NCBI RefSeq assembly: GCF_002105465.1
Contig: NZ_NCSQ01000104.1
Coordinates: forward strand, 194-55,386
Length of the DNA stretch: 55,193 nt
DNA from: Aquidulcibacter paucihalophilus
GTDB lineage: Bacteria > Pseudomonadota > Alphaproteobacteria > Caulobacterales > Aquidulcibacteraceae
Direction of reading: 5' to 3'
Numbering within the stretch: position 1 is the stretch's first letter; each line of letters starts with the position of its first letter. This document shows, in pieces, positions 54,615 to 55,193 of this stretch. The notes beneath the pieces were generated by a model. It saw nothing but the letters and a program-made list of their open reading frames with translations. It was not told the DNA's origin and ran no database searches. The translations under genes were made by a program, and so were the position numbers.

Positions 54615-54634
54615 TCTCGGTCTCCCGCGCTGTC

Positions 54635-54702
54635 GCGGCATTCCTTTTGCCGCCTCACGATTGGAGACCTTCACCCCCTCTATCGCAACCAATTCCTCCA
54701 AT
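54635..54702 (-). ncRNA. stem-loops ahead of the IS110 transposase, bridge RNA candidate
   Basis: ATTGGAG (54660-54666) with CTCCAAT (54696-54702) form a perfect 7-bp stem around a 29-base loop. Next to it GCGGCA (54635-54640) with TGCCGC (54648-54653) form a 6-bp hairpin. In IS110-group elements the bridge RNA is transcribed from this position, with large internal guide loops. No guide-target match was testable here. Confidence 0.35.
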
Positions 54703-54763
54703 ACTAACCCGAGTGAGGCACCGCCAATTACCGCGGCAAATCTCCCCTAAATCCAACTCACTG

Positions 54764-54793
54764 TGTCCCACTTTCGCAAACACCTGTCCCACT
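54764..54793. repeat. TGTCCCACT direct repeat
   Basis: TGTCCCACT occurs at 54764-54772 and 54785-54793, 21 bases apart. The stretch between the IS110 gene and the ssb terminator (54703-54891) has no gene. The repeats resemble the end repeats of some IS elements and may be a remnant or an IS110 end. Confidence 0.4.
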
Positions 54794-54891
54794 CTGAACA
54801 GGCCGACCCGAACAGGCATCTCAAAAGCGCAAAGCTTCTGAAGGCCAATAAAACAAGCAATCGAAGCCCAGCCTAGACCTGAGCACGCGAA

Positions 54892-54919
54892 AAGGGCGGA
54901 GCTGTTAGGCTCCGCCCTT
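54892..54919 (-). terminator. rho-independent terminator after ssb
   Basis: Perfect 11-bp stem AAGGGCGGAGC (54892-54902) and GCTCCGCCCTT (54909-54919) with a 6-base loop; on the minus strand it is followed by TTCGCG. It ends the interrupted ssb gene. Confidence 0.85.
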
Positions 54920-54944
54920 GGGCTAATTTGGTTGGATGAAGTCG

Positions 54945-55193
54945 CTAGGCAGCTGTCTCCATCGGCAGGTCTGCTTCGGTGTCAGAGCCTTCGGCTTTTG
55001 CTTTGCCGCGGGCGAGGACTTCAAGTTCGCTGAAGGGGCCAAGCACGAACTCGATGACGTAGCGGGTGCGGCCTTGATCGTCGTCGTAGGAGCTGGGGCG
55101 GATGCGACCGAGGAGGCGAACCCGGGTGCCCTTTTAGACCATCGTCTCGATACGGGCGATGATGGCGGGGGCAAAGACGGTGACGCGGTGCCA
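54945..55193 (-). pseudogene. single-stranded DNA-binding protein, interrupted by a stop codon; 5' end beyond window
   Basis: Reading inward from the right edge, the frame gives WHRVTVFAPAIIARIETMV, then TAA (55134-55136), then KGTRVRLLGRIRPSSYDDDQ and GRTRYVIEFVLGPFSELEVL to a TAG at 54945-54947. The order WHRV..., KG..V...G.., DQ.G..RY..E matches an OB-fold SSB. One in-frame stop splits the domain, so the copy is probably dead, or the base is a sequencing error (CAA to TAA would restore it). It belongs to the mobile region; SSB genes are common on conjugative elements. Confidence 0.75.

Larger units (their letters stand above)
53128..54702 (-). mobile_element. IS110-family insertion sequence
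   Basis: The element contains one transposase gene on the minus strand. IS110 elements lack ordinary terminal inverted repeats, so the ends cannot be set by eye; the limits given cover the structured DNA on both sides of the transposase gene. It interrupts the presumed relaxase-ssb mobile region. Confidence 0.55.
50829..55193. mobile_element. probable end of an integrated mobile element beside tRNA-Ala
   Basis: Directly after tRNA-Ala the gene content changes to a relaxase, an IS110-family transposase and an interrupted ssb, with large gaps and short non-coding repeats. This fits an ICE, IME or plasmid-derived insertion using the tRNA 3' end. No integrase and no repeat of the tRNA end are visible before the window edge, so the borders are not proven. 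The 145 bases after the tRNA hold only short dyads and no gene. Confidence 0.5.

Overview
The window looks like a chromosomal segment of an alphaproteobacterium, plausibly Caulobacterales-like; this rests on gene content, not on a marker search. Supporting signs are the cmk-rpsA-ihfB-...-trpF-trpB-trpA-accD order, a zinc-finger protein of the TIGR02300/FYDLN type beside aroA and a tRNA-Ala, an EIIA(Man)-HPr pair, an arginine succinyltransferase (AST) gene pair and a ROSE-type RNA thermometer. Genes are tightly packed. Several convergent neighbours overlap by 4 to 17 bases at their stop codons.

Layout. 0.2-8.4 kb, all minus strand: PTS pair manX-ptsH, ffh, rpsP, a serine hydrolase, a VOC protein, hrcA and grpE, plus a [2Fe-2S] ferredoxin and its reductase. 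8.5-11.1 kb, plus strand: ftsY and metZ. 11.1-16.2 kb, minus strand: a response regulator with an HPt-like partner, an exported protein, and two paralogous exported methyltransferase-like proteins, one with a roughly 330-residue Pro/Ala/Lys-rich tail. 16.2-21.9 kb: small heat-shock protein under a likely ROSE thermometer, a NamZ-like lipoprotein divergent from a serine hydrolase and an amino-acid permease, and ExoD. 22-24.5 kb: two TlpA-like redoxins and a thiolase. 24.6-28 kb: a solitary C5 DNA methyltransferase overlapping a CPBP protease gene, an O-methyltransferase and another methyltransferase-like protein. 28-32.7 kb: M20 peptidase-astA-astD-exported protein (arginine catabolism). 32.9-36.3 kb: amino-acid dehydrogenase, sterol desaturase-like protein, Rieske protein, caspase-like C13 peptidase. 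36.3-41.2 kb: membrane protein, FAD oxidoreductase, aldehyde dehydrogenase and thiolase in one probable catabolic operon behind an AT-rich palindrome. 41.3-50.5 kb: housekeeping block accD, trpA, trpB, trpF, mscL, ihfB, rpsA, cmk, aroA and the FYDLN protein.

From tRNA-Ala(GGC) at 50.75 kb to the right edge the content changes to mobile DNA: a VirD2/DUF3363-type relaxase, a perfect 11-bp inverted repeat just upstream of it (oriT or operator candidate), an IS110-family transposase flanked on both sides by strongly structured non-coding DNA, and an SSB gene interrupted by a stop codon at the window edge. This looks like one end of an integrated conjugative or mobilizable element next to a tRNA gene; no integrase is visible in the window.

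Most promising leads: the structured DNA flanking the IS110 transposase (possible bridge/seek guide RNA), the relaxase-adjacent inverted repeat, the exported methyltransferase with a histone-H1-like tail, the ROSE thermometer, and an AccD that has lost all four zinc-finger cysteines.
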